This document shows, piece by piece, positions 18,123-26,286 of a stretch of DNA of 64,000 nt. The position numbers were made by a program, and so were the translations under genes. The stretch is taken from assembly GCA_963664665.2 (NCBI GenBank), contig CAXXMH010000004.1:1426001-1490000 (forward strand), in the 5' to 3' direction. This stretch comes from Bin55 sp963664665 (lineage in GTDB: Bacteria > Pseudomonadota > Gammaproteobacteria > Pseudomonadales > Azotimanducaceae). Each line of letters starts with the position of its first letter. The stretch's first letter is position 1. The notes under the pieces are model-generated. The model saw only the letters and a list, made by a program, of their open reading frames with translations, had not been told where the DNA came from and ran no database searches.

Positions 18123-18636
18123 GGTAATCCCAGTCCAGCGAGCTGTTACTGCTAGACTCGTCCCAATCGGCACCGAACTTACCATCCCGCAAGGCGTATT
18201 CGTCACGCTGACGCAAGCGTTAGGCGGGACCTATACAGTCGTTCATAACGGCAATATGGCTCGAATCGAAAGCGAAGACGCCGATGCACTCGGATTTGAG
18301 CCAGAAATCTTGACATTCGAAACGCCAGACGATGGCAAGATTTCAGAGGATCAAGTGTGGCAAGCGCTTCGGTCGGTCCACGATCCGGAAATTCCAGTGA
18401 ACATCGTTGATCTTGGTTTGATCTACGAAGTCGGCGTGAACGACAACCGAGTCGATATTAAGATGACTCTGACTGCGCCAGGTTGTGGTATGGGACCTGT
18501 ACTGGTTGAAGATGTGAAGCGACGCCTTCAGCGGGTACCCTTGGTTGCAGATACGGATGTAACGCTTGTATTCGACCCGCCTTGGTCGCGTGACATGATG
18601 TCCGAAGAAGCGCAACTCGATCTCGGATTGTTCTAG
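18112..18636 (+). CDS. sufT: Fe-S assembly protein SufT (DUF59/MIP18 family)
   Basis: About 174 residues from GTG 18112; a further GTG at 18085 is possible but 18112 gives the family-typical opening M-E-R-R-V-I-P-V-Q-R. An N-terminal block (T-I-P-Q-G, then T-Q-A-L-G-G-T-Y-T-V) is specific to the long SufT form. The MIP18/DUF59 domain follows, with V-H-D-P-E-I-P-V-N-I-V-D-L-G-L-I-Y, M-T-L-T-A-P-G-C-G-M-G-P (active Cys) and F-D-P-P-W-S. SufT assists cluster maturation, probably of lipoate-synthase- or aconitase-type clients in other bacteria. It overlaps the end of the HesB-type gene by 11 bases. Confidence 0.9.
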   Translation: MERRVIPVQRAVTARLVPIGTELTIPQGVFVTLTQALGGTYTVVHNGNMARIESEDADALGFEPEILTFETPDDGKISEDQVWQALRSVHDPEIPVNIVDLGLIYEVGVNDNRVDIKMTLTAPGCGMGPVLVEDVKRRLQRVPLVADTDVTLVFDPPWSRDMMSEEAQLDLGLF

Positions 18637-18643
18637 CGTCATC

Positions 18644-19072
18644 GTGCTTACGCTTGCAGAAGTCAAGGAGACATTCGAGTTTCTCGATGACTGGGAGGAT
18701 CGTTACCGATACATCATCGACCTCGGTAAGGCACTTCCAGACATGTCTCAGGATCTTCGGGTGGAAGAAAACCTTGTCAAGGGCTGTCAGAGCCTAGTCT
18801 GGATCGTTTTGAGTTACGATCAGAGTGCCAATCGAGTAACGATTCAATTAGACAGCGATGCGTTCATTGTTCGCGGTCTTATTGCCATCATGATGACGGT
18901 TTTTCAGCACCAATCGCCGGATCGCATCGTTGCTGCGGATGTCGAAGAGTTGTTTTCCGAACTCGATCTTATTTCACACTTAAGCCCGACCCGAGGCAAT
19001 GGCTTACGCTCCATGGTTGGACGTATCAAACACGAGGCGCAGCTCCTCCTTGATCGTCGAGCGATTGCCTAG
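18644..19072 (+). CDS. sufE: sulfur acceptor SufE
   Basis: A 142-residue SufE with GTG start. The catalytic loop is V-K-G-C-Q-S-L-V-W near residues 45-53; Y-I-I-D-L-G-K-A-L-P upstream and R-G-N-G-L-R-S-M near the end are family features. It accepts persulfide from SufS and passes it to SufB. It is the last gene of the sufBCDS-hesB-sufT-sufE operon, seven bases after sufT. Confidence 0.94.
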   Translation: MLTLAEVKETFEFLDDWEDRYRYIIDLGKALPDMSQDLRVEENLVKGCQSLVWIVLSYDQSANRVTIQLDSDAFIVRGLIAIMMTVFQHQSPDRIVAADVEELFSELDLISHLSPTRGNGLRSMVGRIKHEAQLLLDRRAIA

Positions 19073-19255
19073 CAACTGCATTCGATACGAGCTTTTGGCT
19101 TGAATGTTCATTGGATCGAATCCTGTTTGATCTTCAGTCTAGCTGCTCGAGCACGGTTTTCGAGATAGATCCAGAACTGGATTTAGGTATCAAGCTCGTC
19201 TACCAGTCAGTGGTTATTCTTTGAAACTCGACCATTCTCGTTTACGGTATGAATC

Positions 19256-20116
19256 GTGATTAAAGAAATTGCTCACATGGCAGCTTCAGGTTTGCTAGTG
19301 ATCTTCGTCTTGCTGTTCCTCGTCCTAGCGGATGCCGCAATGTTCGTCATCAGCGTGATTTTCGTCTTCGTTCCTACCATCATTCTTGCAGTGATCCTCT
19401 TCCCGATCCTAGTGTTCTTGATGGTCGGTTTGTTTGTGGTTAATCCGAACGAGGCTCGCGTTCTGCAGTTCTTTGGTCGATACGTGGGTACAGTGCGGGA
19501 TCCGGGCTTACGGTGGGCGAACCCGTTCTATACGAAGCGCCGGATCTCGGTGCGGGTACGAAATTTCGAGACCGAAAGTTCCAAAGTCAACGACGCGAAC
19601 GGTAATCCAGTAGAGATCGCTGCGGTTGTCGTTTGGCGAGTCGTTGACACCGCCGAAGCGAGTTTTCAGGTCGATGACTTCGTGAACTTTATGCGCGTTC
19701 AGAGCGAAGCTGCCGTCCGAAGTATGGCGACGCAGTATCCGTACGACACAACCGATGAAGACGTCGTCTCATTGCGTGGTGATACGAAGGCCGTGACGGA
19801 CCAGCTAGAGAGTGAAATCCAGGGTCGCCTGAATCAGGCGGGTCTTGAAGTTTTGGAAGCTCGCATCACGCATCTTGCCTATGCACCTGAAATTGCGTCG
19901 GCGATGCTACAACGTCAACAAGCGGGTGCCATAGTAGAAGCGCGCGAGAAAATCGTCGAAGGTGCTGTGAGTATGGTTCAGATGGCGCTCAACGATCTCT
20001 CGGAACGCGGTGTAGTTGAACTCGATGAAGAGCGCAAGGCTTCGATGGTGAGTAACTTACTCGTGGTGCTTTGCGCGGATAAGAGTACGCAACCGATTGT
20101 CAATACGAGTTCGTAG
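19256..20116 (+). CDS. SPFH/band 7 (stomatin-like) membrane protein
   Basis: A 286-residue protein with GTG start. Two hydrophobic segments occupy about residues 10-62, and an SPFH domain follows: V-N-P-N-E-A-R-V-L-Q-F-F-G, D-P-G-L-R-W-A-N-P-F, then V-V-V-W-R-V-V-D-T-A-E-A and A-E-A-A-V-R-type helix segments. Such proteins form ring or cage oligomers at the inner membrane and scaffold proteases or membrane microdomains. It stands alone between sufE and a convergent PhyH-family gene; the 183 bases before it hold no recognised gene. Confidence 0.88.
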   Translation: MIKEIAHMAASGLLVIFVLLFLVLADAAMFVISVIFVFVPTIILAVILFPILVFLMVGLFVVNPNEARVLQFFGRYVGTVRDPGLRWANPFYTKRRISVRVRNFETESSKVNDANGNPVEIAAVVVWRVVDTAEASFQVDDFVNFMRVQSEAAVRSMATQYPYDTTDEDVVSLRGDTKAVTDQLESEIQGRLNQAGLEVLEARITHLAYAPEIASAMLQRQQAGAIVEAREKIVEGAVSMVQMALNDLSERGVVELDEERKASMVSNLLVVLCADKSTQPIVNTSS

Positions 20117-20172
20117 AACTAGCCGATTCAACAAGACAACTGCTGGTCGGCAGTTCAGGACATCGTCTCATT

Positions 20173-20955
20173 TCATTCTGGGTCTACGCTGAACGCACGC
20201 ATATACAAGCGTGTTCGTTCATTCAAGTTGCCGTAAAACGATCTCGTTGCTGCATCGGTTGGATGACCGCTCAAGTGAGTTGGTATGCCAGAGTCGTTCG
20301 CAAGCGGTGCTCGGTCGACATGCCCGTAGTAGATTTGTACTGTTTTCCGGTCGACTTCAGTTGGTCTAGTCGTCGCTGTATGAAACAACGCGACGTTGAA
20401 CAGCGCGCATGTACCTGCAGGACCGTGAAGATGGGTGGCTGCGCTTCGACGAAGTTGGTCACTAGCGGATTTGCAGGGTTGATCGGAGACGTTCTCCGTC
20501 GAAATGCTGAAACAGTGGGTAGTCTCGTCGACATCCGTTAGATAGACGATGAGCTGGAGATAGTCAAGACGAAGTGGGTGTTCATGCCAATATCCTCGGT
20601 CTCGATGCCACGCTTGATGTACTTCACCGTCGTACGCACCCATACGGCGCAGACCGATCTCGCCAAAGCACGCGGGTCCACCTAACAGCGCTTCGATTTT
20701 CGGAAGGATTGTGGGATGTCGAATGAGCTCATCGAAGCGCGGACTACTAATTAAGGCTTCGTAGTTTGCCACCTGTCGATATCCGTAAGGATGCCACATA
20801 TAAGGGTAGTTCGACCGGTCGTCATCGAACATCGTGAGAAACTTGGAAACCTCGTTCGATGTAAGCGCTTTGCCTAAGTTGAGGTAACCGTTTGCCTTGA
20901 ATGCATCTAACTCCTGCGGCGTAAGTGCGGCGTTAGGCTCGACAGTTTTCGTCAT
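20173..20955 (-). CDS. second phytanoyl-CoA dioxygenase (PhyH) family protein
   Basis: A 260-residue Fe(II)/2-oxoglutarate oxygenase. It opens with the PhyH pattern L-T-P-Q-E-L-D-A-F-K-A-N-G-Y. H-Q-A-W-H-R-D-R-G-Y gives His-x-Asp. F-N-V-A-L-F-H-T-A-T supplies the distal His, and R-K-T-V-Q-I-Y-Y-G-H the 2-oxoglutarate-binding Arg. It differs widely from the first PhyH protein in the window, so they are not recent duplicates. It is a single-gene unit; substrate unknown. A palindrome lies about 60-80 bases upstream of its start. Confidence 0.87.
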   Translation of the reverse strand: MTKTVEPNAALTPQELDAFKANGYLNLGKALTSNEVSKFLTMFDDDRSNYPYMWHPYGYRQVANYEALISSPRFDELIRHPTILPKIEALLGGPACFGEIGLRRMGAYDGEVHQAWHRDRGYWHEHPLRLDYLQLIVYLTDVDETTHCFSISTENVSDQPCKSASDQLRRSAATHLHGPAGTCALFNVALFHTATTRPTEVDRKTVQIYYGHVDRAPLANDSGIPTHLSGHPTDAATRSFYGNLNERTRLYMRAFSVDPE

Positions 20956-21016
20956 CGTGTACGGAGCGATAGAAATTCGGCGTTACGGTCGTTAGTGTAC
21001 GGTAAGGTGGATTTAT

Positions 21017-21033
21017 CCATTAAAGGTTAATGG
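21017..21033. promoter_or_regulatory. 7-3-7 palindrome, candidate operator of the PhyH gene
   Basis: CCATTAA-AGG-TTAATGG is a perfect inverted repeat 62-78 bases upstream of the leftward PhyH start codon. The position suits an operator overlapping a promoter. The regulator is unknown. Confidence 0.4.
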
Positions 21034-21251
21034 TCTACGGATAAACACAATCTTGAAGCATTGATTATGTCGATATCCATTTACCCCGTTTTGCGTTGCA
21101 TTGGGAGTGCTGAATTGCTTCCATCCCAGCGAACCACGGTGAATACGAGCTCGCGTTTTCACCGGGAGCTGCGAAAGACTGGACAAGAATCGTCATAAAT
21201 CACCGCCTGTCGGATGATGTTTGGTCATTATAAGACATTTATAATTACGAA

Positions 21252-21283
21252 ATATTGATATTTGTAGGTTAATTTATCAATAT
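21252..21283. promoter_or_regulatory. inverted repeat ATATTGAT/ATCAATAT upstream of the DUF2089 operon
   Basis: Two 8-base arms (21252-21259 and 21276-21283) separated by 16 bases, 50-80 bases before the first gene. Arm spacing of about two helical turns suits a dimeric DNA-binding protein; the DUF2089 protein encoded just downstream is the obvious candidate. Confidence 0.4.
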
Positions 21284-21292
21284 AAACAAAAT

Positions 21293-21329
21293 GTGAATTG
21301 ACATTATTAAGAAATTTAGTTTAATTCAC
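21293..21329. promoter_or_regulatory. inverted repeat GTGAATT/AATTCAC abutting the DUF2089 start
   Basis: Arms at 21293-21299 and 21323-21329 with 23 bases between; the right arm ends two bases before the start codon at 21332. Binding here would block transcription or ribosome access. TTGACA at 21298-21303 is a consensus -35 inside the repeat. Confidence 0.4.
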
Positions 21330-21331
21330 GT

Positions 21332-21700
21332 ATGGACGTGTCAAAAGCTAAGTGCCCAAATTGTGAGCGAGGCATGTCAGTCGCACGTTTGGTGTGTTCA
21401 GACTGCGATGTCGCGATGGAAGGTCGCTTTGATATTTCACCGCTCGCACGCTTGTCAAACGAAGACCAGTTGTTTGTAACCGTTTTCTTGCAGGTCAACG
21501 GATCGCTGAAAGCGATGGAGAAGGTATTCGGTATCAGTTACCCGACCGTGAAAAACCGGCTTGCAACCGTCTCTTCGCAACTCCCAAGGATTAAAGGGTT
21601 AGCTGCCGAACACTCATCGAAGTCGGATCCGGAATTGCTTGACAAACTCGAAGCAGGCGAACTAAGCGTATCCGAAGTGTTGGAGCGACTACGAAGCTAG
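21332..21700 (+). CDS. DUF2089 family protein, zinc-ribbon plus HTH
   Basis: A 122-residue protein. The N-terminal zinc ribbon has two CxxC pairs (C-P-N-C at about 7-10 and C-S-D-C at about 23-26). A helix-turn-helix-like middle follows (L-K-A-M-E-K-V-F-G-I-S-Y-P-T-V-K-N-R-L). The tail L-E-A-G-E-L-S-V-S-E-V-L-E-R-L resembles the short SHOCT-type helix pair. DUF2089 proteins are predicted transcription factors. It is the first gene of a four-gene operon and probably regulates it through the AT-rich dyads upstream (inference). Confidence 0.82.
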   Translation: MDVSKAKCPNCERGMSVARLVCSDCDVAMEGRFDISPLARLSNEDQLFVTVFLQVNGSLKAMEKVFGISYPTVKNRLATVSSQLPRIKGLAAEHSSKSDPELLDKLEAGELSVSEVLERLRS

Positions 21701-21945
21701 TGGCATCGATAGCGATCGTGCGGTGGCGACGAAACCAGCGAGTGCCGTTCATTCTGCCAGTATTTGTTTTTTGGCCGTTCATGATCGTGCTCTTGATTGT
21801 CGGGTTCGCGATGCAATTAGGATCGTCACGTTGGGTAGAACGGGGTAGGAAAATCGTGCTAATGACACGCGCAGTAAATGCTCTACGTGGATTACGCATA
21901 TCACTTCGAGATGACGAGTCGTTACTGGACATTGCGGTTCTATGA
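21700..21945 (+). CDS. small membrane protein in the DUF2089 operon
   Basis: An 81-residue protein whose GTG start overlaps the TAG stop of the DUF2089 gene by one base. One long hydrophobic segment (about residues 14-38, F-I-L-P-V-F-V-F-W-P-F-M-I-V-L-L) is flanked by Arg-rich ends, so it is probably a single- or hairpin-spanning inner-membrane protein. No family recognised; tight coupling argues that it works with the neighbouring envelope-stress-like proteins. Confidence 0.6.
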   Translation: MASIAIVRWRRNQRVPFILPVFVFWPFMIVLLIVGFAMQLGSSRWVERGRKIVLMTRAVNALRGLRISLRDDESLLDIAVL

Positions 21946-22015
21946 ATCCGGTGAACGCGCGCGTCGAGCATGCGGGTCGTTTCGCCCCGATGTTTCATGA
22001 AGGTAGGAGAGAACT

Positions 22016-22450
22016 TTGAACGAGCAACCAAACACTGATGACAACGATTCGACTTCGGGTTACCAAAGTGACGTTAGAAGAGTACTCAATATGCTGCACG
22101 ACGAGAAAGTAACCGTCGATGAAGCGGAGCGGTTACTAAAAGCGTTGACGCCCGACGACCCAACCTCGTACGAGATGGCATCGACTGAGCGCGCATTGCC
22201 TAAATTCTTGGTCGTTCAAATCAGCTCCGGCTCTGACGAAGTCAACGTACGGGTTCCAGTGAAACTCATCTCGCTTGGTGTGGATTTATCCAAACTCAAT
22301 CCACAGGTCGCTGATGCGTTGGAGGAAGCGGTTCCAGGTACGGTCCACGGGCTCGCTGGTTTGAAAGATGAAGAACTACGCGAGGCGCTGCAAGGTCTTG
22401 CCATCAATATCCACGACGACGAGGATTCGGTCCGTGTCTACTGCGAATGA
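22016..22450 (+). CDS. SHOCT-like domain protein (YvlB/LiaG-type neighbourhood)
   Basis: A 144-residue protein with TTG start and a strong GTAGGAGAG ribosome site just before it. Residues about 24-42 (V-L-N-M-L-H-D-E-K-V-T-V-D-E-A-E-R-L-L) form a SHOCT-like helix pair, related in wording to the tail of the DUF2089 protein. The rest is an alpha/beta domain (V-V-Q-I-S-S-G-S-D-E-V-N-V-R-V-P) seen in proteins next to DUF2089 and DUF4097 genes in other bacteria. No catalytic motif. Function unknown; an envelope-stress sensing role is inference. Confidence 0.72.
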   Translation: MNEQPNTDDNDSTSGYQSDVRRVLNMLHDEKVTVDEAERLLKALTPDDPTSYEMASTERALPKFLVVQISSGSDEVNVRVPVKLISLGVDLSKLNPQVADALEEAVPGTVHGLAGLKDEELREALQGLAINIHDDEDSVRVYCE

Positions 22451-23291
22451 GCAGGCGAATTCGTCTGGAAATGGACCAGCTTCGCCAATGACTAGGGATT
22501 TCGACGTCACCCAATTCGACAAGGTCTCTACATCGATAAACGGCACTATTCGAGTTTCGATTGGTGCGTCTCCTTCGTTGACGATTCGCGCAGAGGAGGG
22601 AGCGATCGGGGCGATAGATGCTGTGGATGTGGCGGTGCGCGACGGCACTTTGATACTTAAACCCAAGCGAAATTGGTCGGGGTCGTCAGGTGGTGCTCTT
22701 TCGCTCGCTGCCCAGCTATTGGATCAGATTTTGAAACGACGTGGAAGTGGTGACCGAGAACCTTCCATCGGAGTAACAGCTCAATACACCGTAGAGATCA
22801 CGACGCCTCACCTACGTGAACTGGTCGTAGGGGGAAGTGCACGCGTCGCGCTTGAATCAGACGTACACGAAAACGAAAGCTTCAAACTGAGCTGTCATGG
22901 AACAACGGGCGTCTCCACCAAGAGTGTTTCTGCACCAAGTGTCTACTTCGCTTCGTCTGGTACCGCTTCGCTTCAGGTGAGTGAAGTTTCAAGCGATTCG
23001 ATTGACTGTCGAATATCGGGAACGGCGACAGTTCGAGCTAGAGGAAAGGCAGAGACCGTTTCGGCACGACTATCGGGTGCTGGGTCGCTTCATGCTACTG
23101 AATTGTTAACGAATCAGGCATCGTTTACGATGAGTGGTGCTACGAACGCCACGATCAATGCGCAGAAAGCACTTGAAGTCAAATCATCCGGTGCGTGTTC
23201 GGTACGGTATTTAGGTGACCCAAAAACGAGTACGAAATTTAGTGGCGTGCTTGATTGCTCACCGTTGAAGGCACAAGAGAAGAGCGTTTAG
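22434..23291 (+). CDS. DUF2807/DUF4097-like beta-helix adhesin-type protein
   Basis: About 285 residues from GTG 22434, which overlaps the preceding gene by 17 bases; ATG 22488 is an alternative. After a short charged lead, the protein is a run of strands with Gly/Ser/Thr turns (S-G-T-A-T-V-R, L-S-G-A-G-S-L, M-S-G-A-T-N-A-T-I-N), the pattern of putative auto-transporter adhesin head-GIN (DUF2807) right-handed beta-helices. The opening F-D-V-T-Q-F-D-K-V fits that family. No signal peptide is visible, so it may be cytoplasmic. It ends nine bases before the convergent uvrA stop. Confidence 0.75.
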   Translation: MSTANEQANSSGNGPASPMTRDFDVTQFDKVSTSINGTIRVSIGASPSLTIRAEEGAIGAIDAVDVAVRDGTLILKPKRNWSGSSGGALSLAAQLLDQILKRRGSGDREPSIGVTAQYTVEITTPHLRELVVGGSARVALESDVHENESFKLSCHGTTGVSTKSVSAPSVYFASSGTASLQVSEVSSDSIDCRISGTATVRARGKAETVSARLSGAGSLHATELLTNQASFTMSGATNATINAQKALEVKSSGACSVRYLGDPKTSTKFSGVLDCSPLKAQEKSV

Positions 23292-23300
23292 TACCAAACT

Positions 23301-26231
23301 TTATAGATGCGCTCGTAGATATTGCCCGGTAAAAGAGGATTTTGTGCGGACGATGTCCTCAGGCGTACCTTCCGCGATGACTTCGCCGCCACCGCGTCCG
23401 CCTTCTGGTCCCAAGTCGATGACGTGATCCGCCGTCTTGATGACGTCAAGATGGTGTTCGATGCAAAGTACTGTGTGTCCTGCATCCACTAATCGATGAA
23501 GACAGTTGAGCAGGTTCTCGATGTCGGCAAGATGCAGTCCCGTCGTCGGTTCATCCAATATGTAGAGGATGTGACCGCGATTCTGTAGTTTTGCTAATTC
23601 CGTCGCGAGCTTAACCCGCTGCGCTTCGCCACCAGAAAGCGTTGTGGCAGACTGACCAAGTGTCAGATAGCCAAGACCAAGGTCATCAAGGACCTTGATC
23701 TTCCTTGCGATTTTCGGCTCGTTCTGGAAGAACTCGACGCCATCTTCAATGGACATCTCCAGTACGTCGGCGATGTTCTTTTCGAGGTAGGTAACCTCAA
23801 GCGTCTCAGCGTTGAATCGTTGACCTTTACAAGCCGTGCAAGTGACTTCGACGTCCGGCATGAAGTACAGTTTCGTCCGGATCGTACCCTCACCTTGACA
23901 TTCCTCACAGCGTCCGCCTTTGACATTGAAACTAAACCTGCCAGGTTTGTATCCTCGATCTTGAGACAGTTCGGCGTTCGAGAAGAGTTTTCGTATTTCG
24001 TCGTAGATGCCGACGTACGTTGAAGGATTCGATCGGCTATTGCGACCAATTGGCGACTGGTCAATATTGATAACTCGGGTGAGGTGCTCGACGCCTTCAA
24101 TATTCTCATGGTCACCTGAAAGTGACCGCGTGTCGACCAATTGCTTCCACAGTTCCTTGTAGAGAATCTCGTTAATCAGCGTCGATTTGCCGGATCCAGA
24201 CGCGCCGCTTACGCACACGAACATTCCGAGCGGGATCGTCACGTCGATGTTCTTGAGATTGTTTTGCTTCGCGCCACGGATGATTAATTCCTTGCCGTTG
24301 ACCGCTCGACGATCCTGCGGCGTCTCGATCTTCTTCTTTCCACTTAGATATTGGCCGGTGGGCGAGGCGTCATTGTCGAGAATTTCTTGAAGCGCTCCTT
24401 GGACGACGATTTCGCCACCGTGTATGCCTGGTCCCGGTCCAACTTCGACGACGTGGTCTGCCGCACGTATCGTGTCTTCGTCATGCTCAACCACAATGAC
24501 GGTATTACCGAGATCGCGAAGTGATTTCAGCGTCGCGATCATTTTGGTGTTGTCTTTCGGATGCAAGCCAATTGACGGTTCATCGAGCACGTACAACATG
24601 CCCATGAGCCCTGAGCCGATTTGTGTCGAGAGCCGGATGCGTTGCGCTTCGCCGCCTGAGAGTGTGCCGGACGCTCGATTTAAATTAAGGTAATCGAGAC
24701 CAATACCGAGTAGAAGATTGATTCGCTTCATGATCTCGCTACTGACCTGGTTTCCTGCTTCAGCCTGTGGCCCGGTAAATTCAAGCGAACCCATGAATGC
24801 ATGCAGCTCGTCGAAGTTCATCTGACCGACATCGTAGATGGTCTTACCTTGAACATGAAACAGCATGCGTGTGGCTTTTAGTCGTGATCCTTCACAGTCA
24901 GCACATGTGTGCTCAACCATCACCCGGTCGAGCCATCGTTCCATATTCGAGTTCGGCACGTCCTGCTGGCGATACCAACGATATGACCGCTCGATGTTGC
25001 CCGCCACACCCTTGAAATTGACCGGCCATCGCAGCCATCGTTCCTTACGATCCTTGGTCTCCGGTGGGATTTGTAGCTGGAGAAGCTTTCCTTGTGTACC
25101 ATGAAGTACGACTTCTTGTGCTTCTGCGGACAGGTCTTGCCACGGCGCATCCATGTCGATGCTGTATTCCTTCGCCACGGTGTAAAGCGAGTAACCCGCG
25201 TGTGATTCCGGCCGATACGTGAATGCCTCGCGCAGGAAGCATCCTTGTCTCAAACTGCGTTCGGGATTAGTTACCAGCAGATCCCGATGCGTCATCTTGG
25301 TCGTGCCGATGCCACCGCATGTACGGCACGCAGCTTCGGGTTTGTTGAACACGAAATAGTCGGGAACGATGTCGCCGAAGACAAGATTCTTGGTCTCGCT
25401 GCCAAAGTTCTTGTAGAACTTGGTACGCGCAGTCTTGCTTAGACCTCCAGTAATTTCGACGGTCACTAAAGACTCACCGACCCGAAGTGCATGCTCAATG
25501 GCGGCGCTTAGCTGCTTCTCGATTCCCTCGACGCGGGTGAATTTGTCGACCACGGCGTACATTTGTGGTTCGCCGTCTACGCCTTCGGGCACTTCGTCGC
25601 TGAGGTCAATGCGCTCGCCATCAATGATTACCGTGCGACAGCCTTGCTTCCGAACCTCGGTGAAAAGCAGAGAGGCGTCTTCGCCGTAGATCAGAAAGAT
25701 CGGTACGACGAGTTCGAATTCAGCCCCTTTCGGTAAGCTAAGAATTGACTCAAGAATGTTTCCACTCGTTTTGATTGGTACGTCTTCGTCTGTATACGGG
25801 CATCTCGCTTCACCAATCGTTGCGTACAGCAGATTTAGATACGTCGACACGTCGGTAAGTGTGCCGACCGTGGACCGCGGATTCCGCGCGATCGTTTTCT
25901 GCTCGATCGAAACGACAGGGGAAAGACCGTAGACGAAATCAACATCGGGTTTCTCGACCTGGGCGATGAAGCGACGCGCGAAACTTGAGAGCGATTCCAT
26001 GTAGCGGCGTTGGCCTTCAGCATATATCGTGTCAAATGCAAGCGATGACTTGCCAGAGCCGGACAATCCCGTTACGACCACGAGCGCGTCGCGAGGGATT
26101 TCGACGGAAACGTTTTTTAAATTGTGGACTCGAGAACGTTGTACTTCGATCGTCGTGCGATACCCGTTTTGACGATCAGGCGAATCGGCTCGGTCTCTTG
26201 TAGAGCGTTTGTTACTCGATTGTTTTGCCAC
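23301..26231 (-). CDS. uvrA: excinuclease ABC subunit A
   Basis: A 976-residue UvrA, slightly longer than the usual 940-950 because of about 25 extra charged residues at the N terminus. Two ABC modules: Walker A motifs G-L-S-G-S-G-K-S-S (about 55-63) and G-A-S-G-S-G-K-S-T (about 660), and two L-S-G-G-E-A-Q-R signatures. The zinc-finger Cys pairs include C-R-T-C-G-G, C-A-D-C-E-G, C-E-E-C-Q-G and C-T-A-C-K-G. UvrA recognises bulky DNA lesions with UvrB in nucleotide excision repair. No LexA box was seen in the 55 bases upstream. Confidence 0.98.
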   Translation of the reverse strand: MAKQSSNKRSTRDRADSPDRQNGYRTTIEVQRSRVHNLKNVSVEIPRDALVVVTGLSGSGKSSLAFDTIYAEGQRRYMESLSSFARRFIAQVEKPDVDFVYGLSPVVSIEQKTIARNPRSTVGTLTDVSTYLNLLYATIGEARCPYTDEDVPIKTSGNILESILSLPKGAEFELVVPIFLIYGEDASLLFTEVRKQGCRTVIIDGERIDLSDEVPEGVDGEPQMYAVVDKFTRVEGIEKQLSAAIEHALRVGESLVTVEITGGLSKTARTKFYKNFGSETKNLVFGDIVPDYFVFNKPEAACRTCGGIGTTKMTHRDLLVTNPERSLRQGCFLREAFTYRPESHAGYSLYTVAKEYSIDMDAPWQDLSAEAQEVVLHGTQGKLLQLQIPPETKDRKERWLRWPVNFKGVAGNIERSYRWYRQQDVPNSNMERWLDRVMVEHTCADCEGSRLKATRMLFHVQGKTIYDVGQMNFDELHAFMGSLEFTGPQAEAGNQVSSEIMKRINLLLGIGLDYLNLNRASGTLSGGEAQRIRLSTQIGSGLMGMLYVLDEPSIGLHPKDNTKMIATLKSLRDLGNTVIVVEHDEDTIRAADHVVEVGPGPGIHGGEIVVQGALQEILDNDASPTGQYLSGKKKIETPQDRRAVNGKELIIRGAKQNNLKNIDVTIPLGMFVCVSGASGSGKSTLINEILYKELWKQLVDTRSLSGDHENIEGVEHLTRVINIDQSPIGRNSRSNPSTYVGIYDEIRKLFSNAELSQDRGYKPGRFSFNVKGGRCEECQGEGTIRTKLYFMPDVEVTCTACKGQRFNAETLEVTYLEKNIADVLEMSIEDGVEFFQNEPKIARKIKVLDDLGLGYLTLGQSATTLSGGEAQRVKLATELAKLQNRGHILYILDEPTTGLHLADIENLLNCLHRLVDAGHTVLCIEHHLDVIKTADHVIDLGPEGGRGGGEVIAEGTPEDIVRTKSSFTGQYLRAHL

Positions 26232-26286
26232 GCCGTTTGAGGTCCTTCGCGTGAATCGATGGGTGAAGCATTATGAACGCTAGTGT

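Larger units (their letters stand above)
20956..21331. promoter_or_regulatory. AT-rich divergent regulatory region
   Basis: A 376-base non-coding stretch between the leftward PhyH gene and the rightward DUF2089 operon. The right third (about 21220-21331) is far richer in A+T than its surroundings and contains two separate inverted repeats listed individually. The left third carries a 7-3-7 palindrome. No open frame is convincing. The density of dyads points to a controlled promoter or silencing target. Confidence 0.5.

Noticed and set aside
26232..26286. LexA (SOS) box before uvrA
   Set aside because: No CTGT-N8-ACAG-type sequence occurs in the gap before uvrA.
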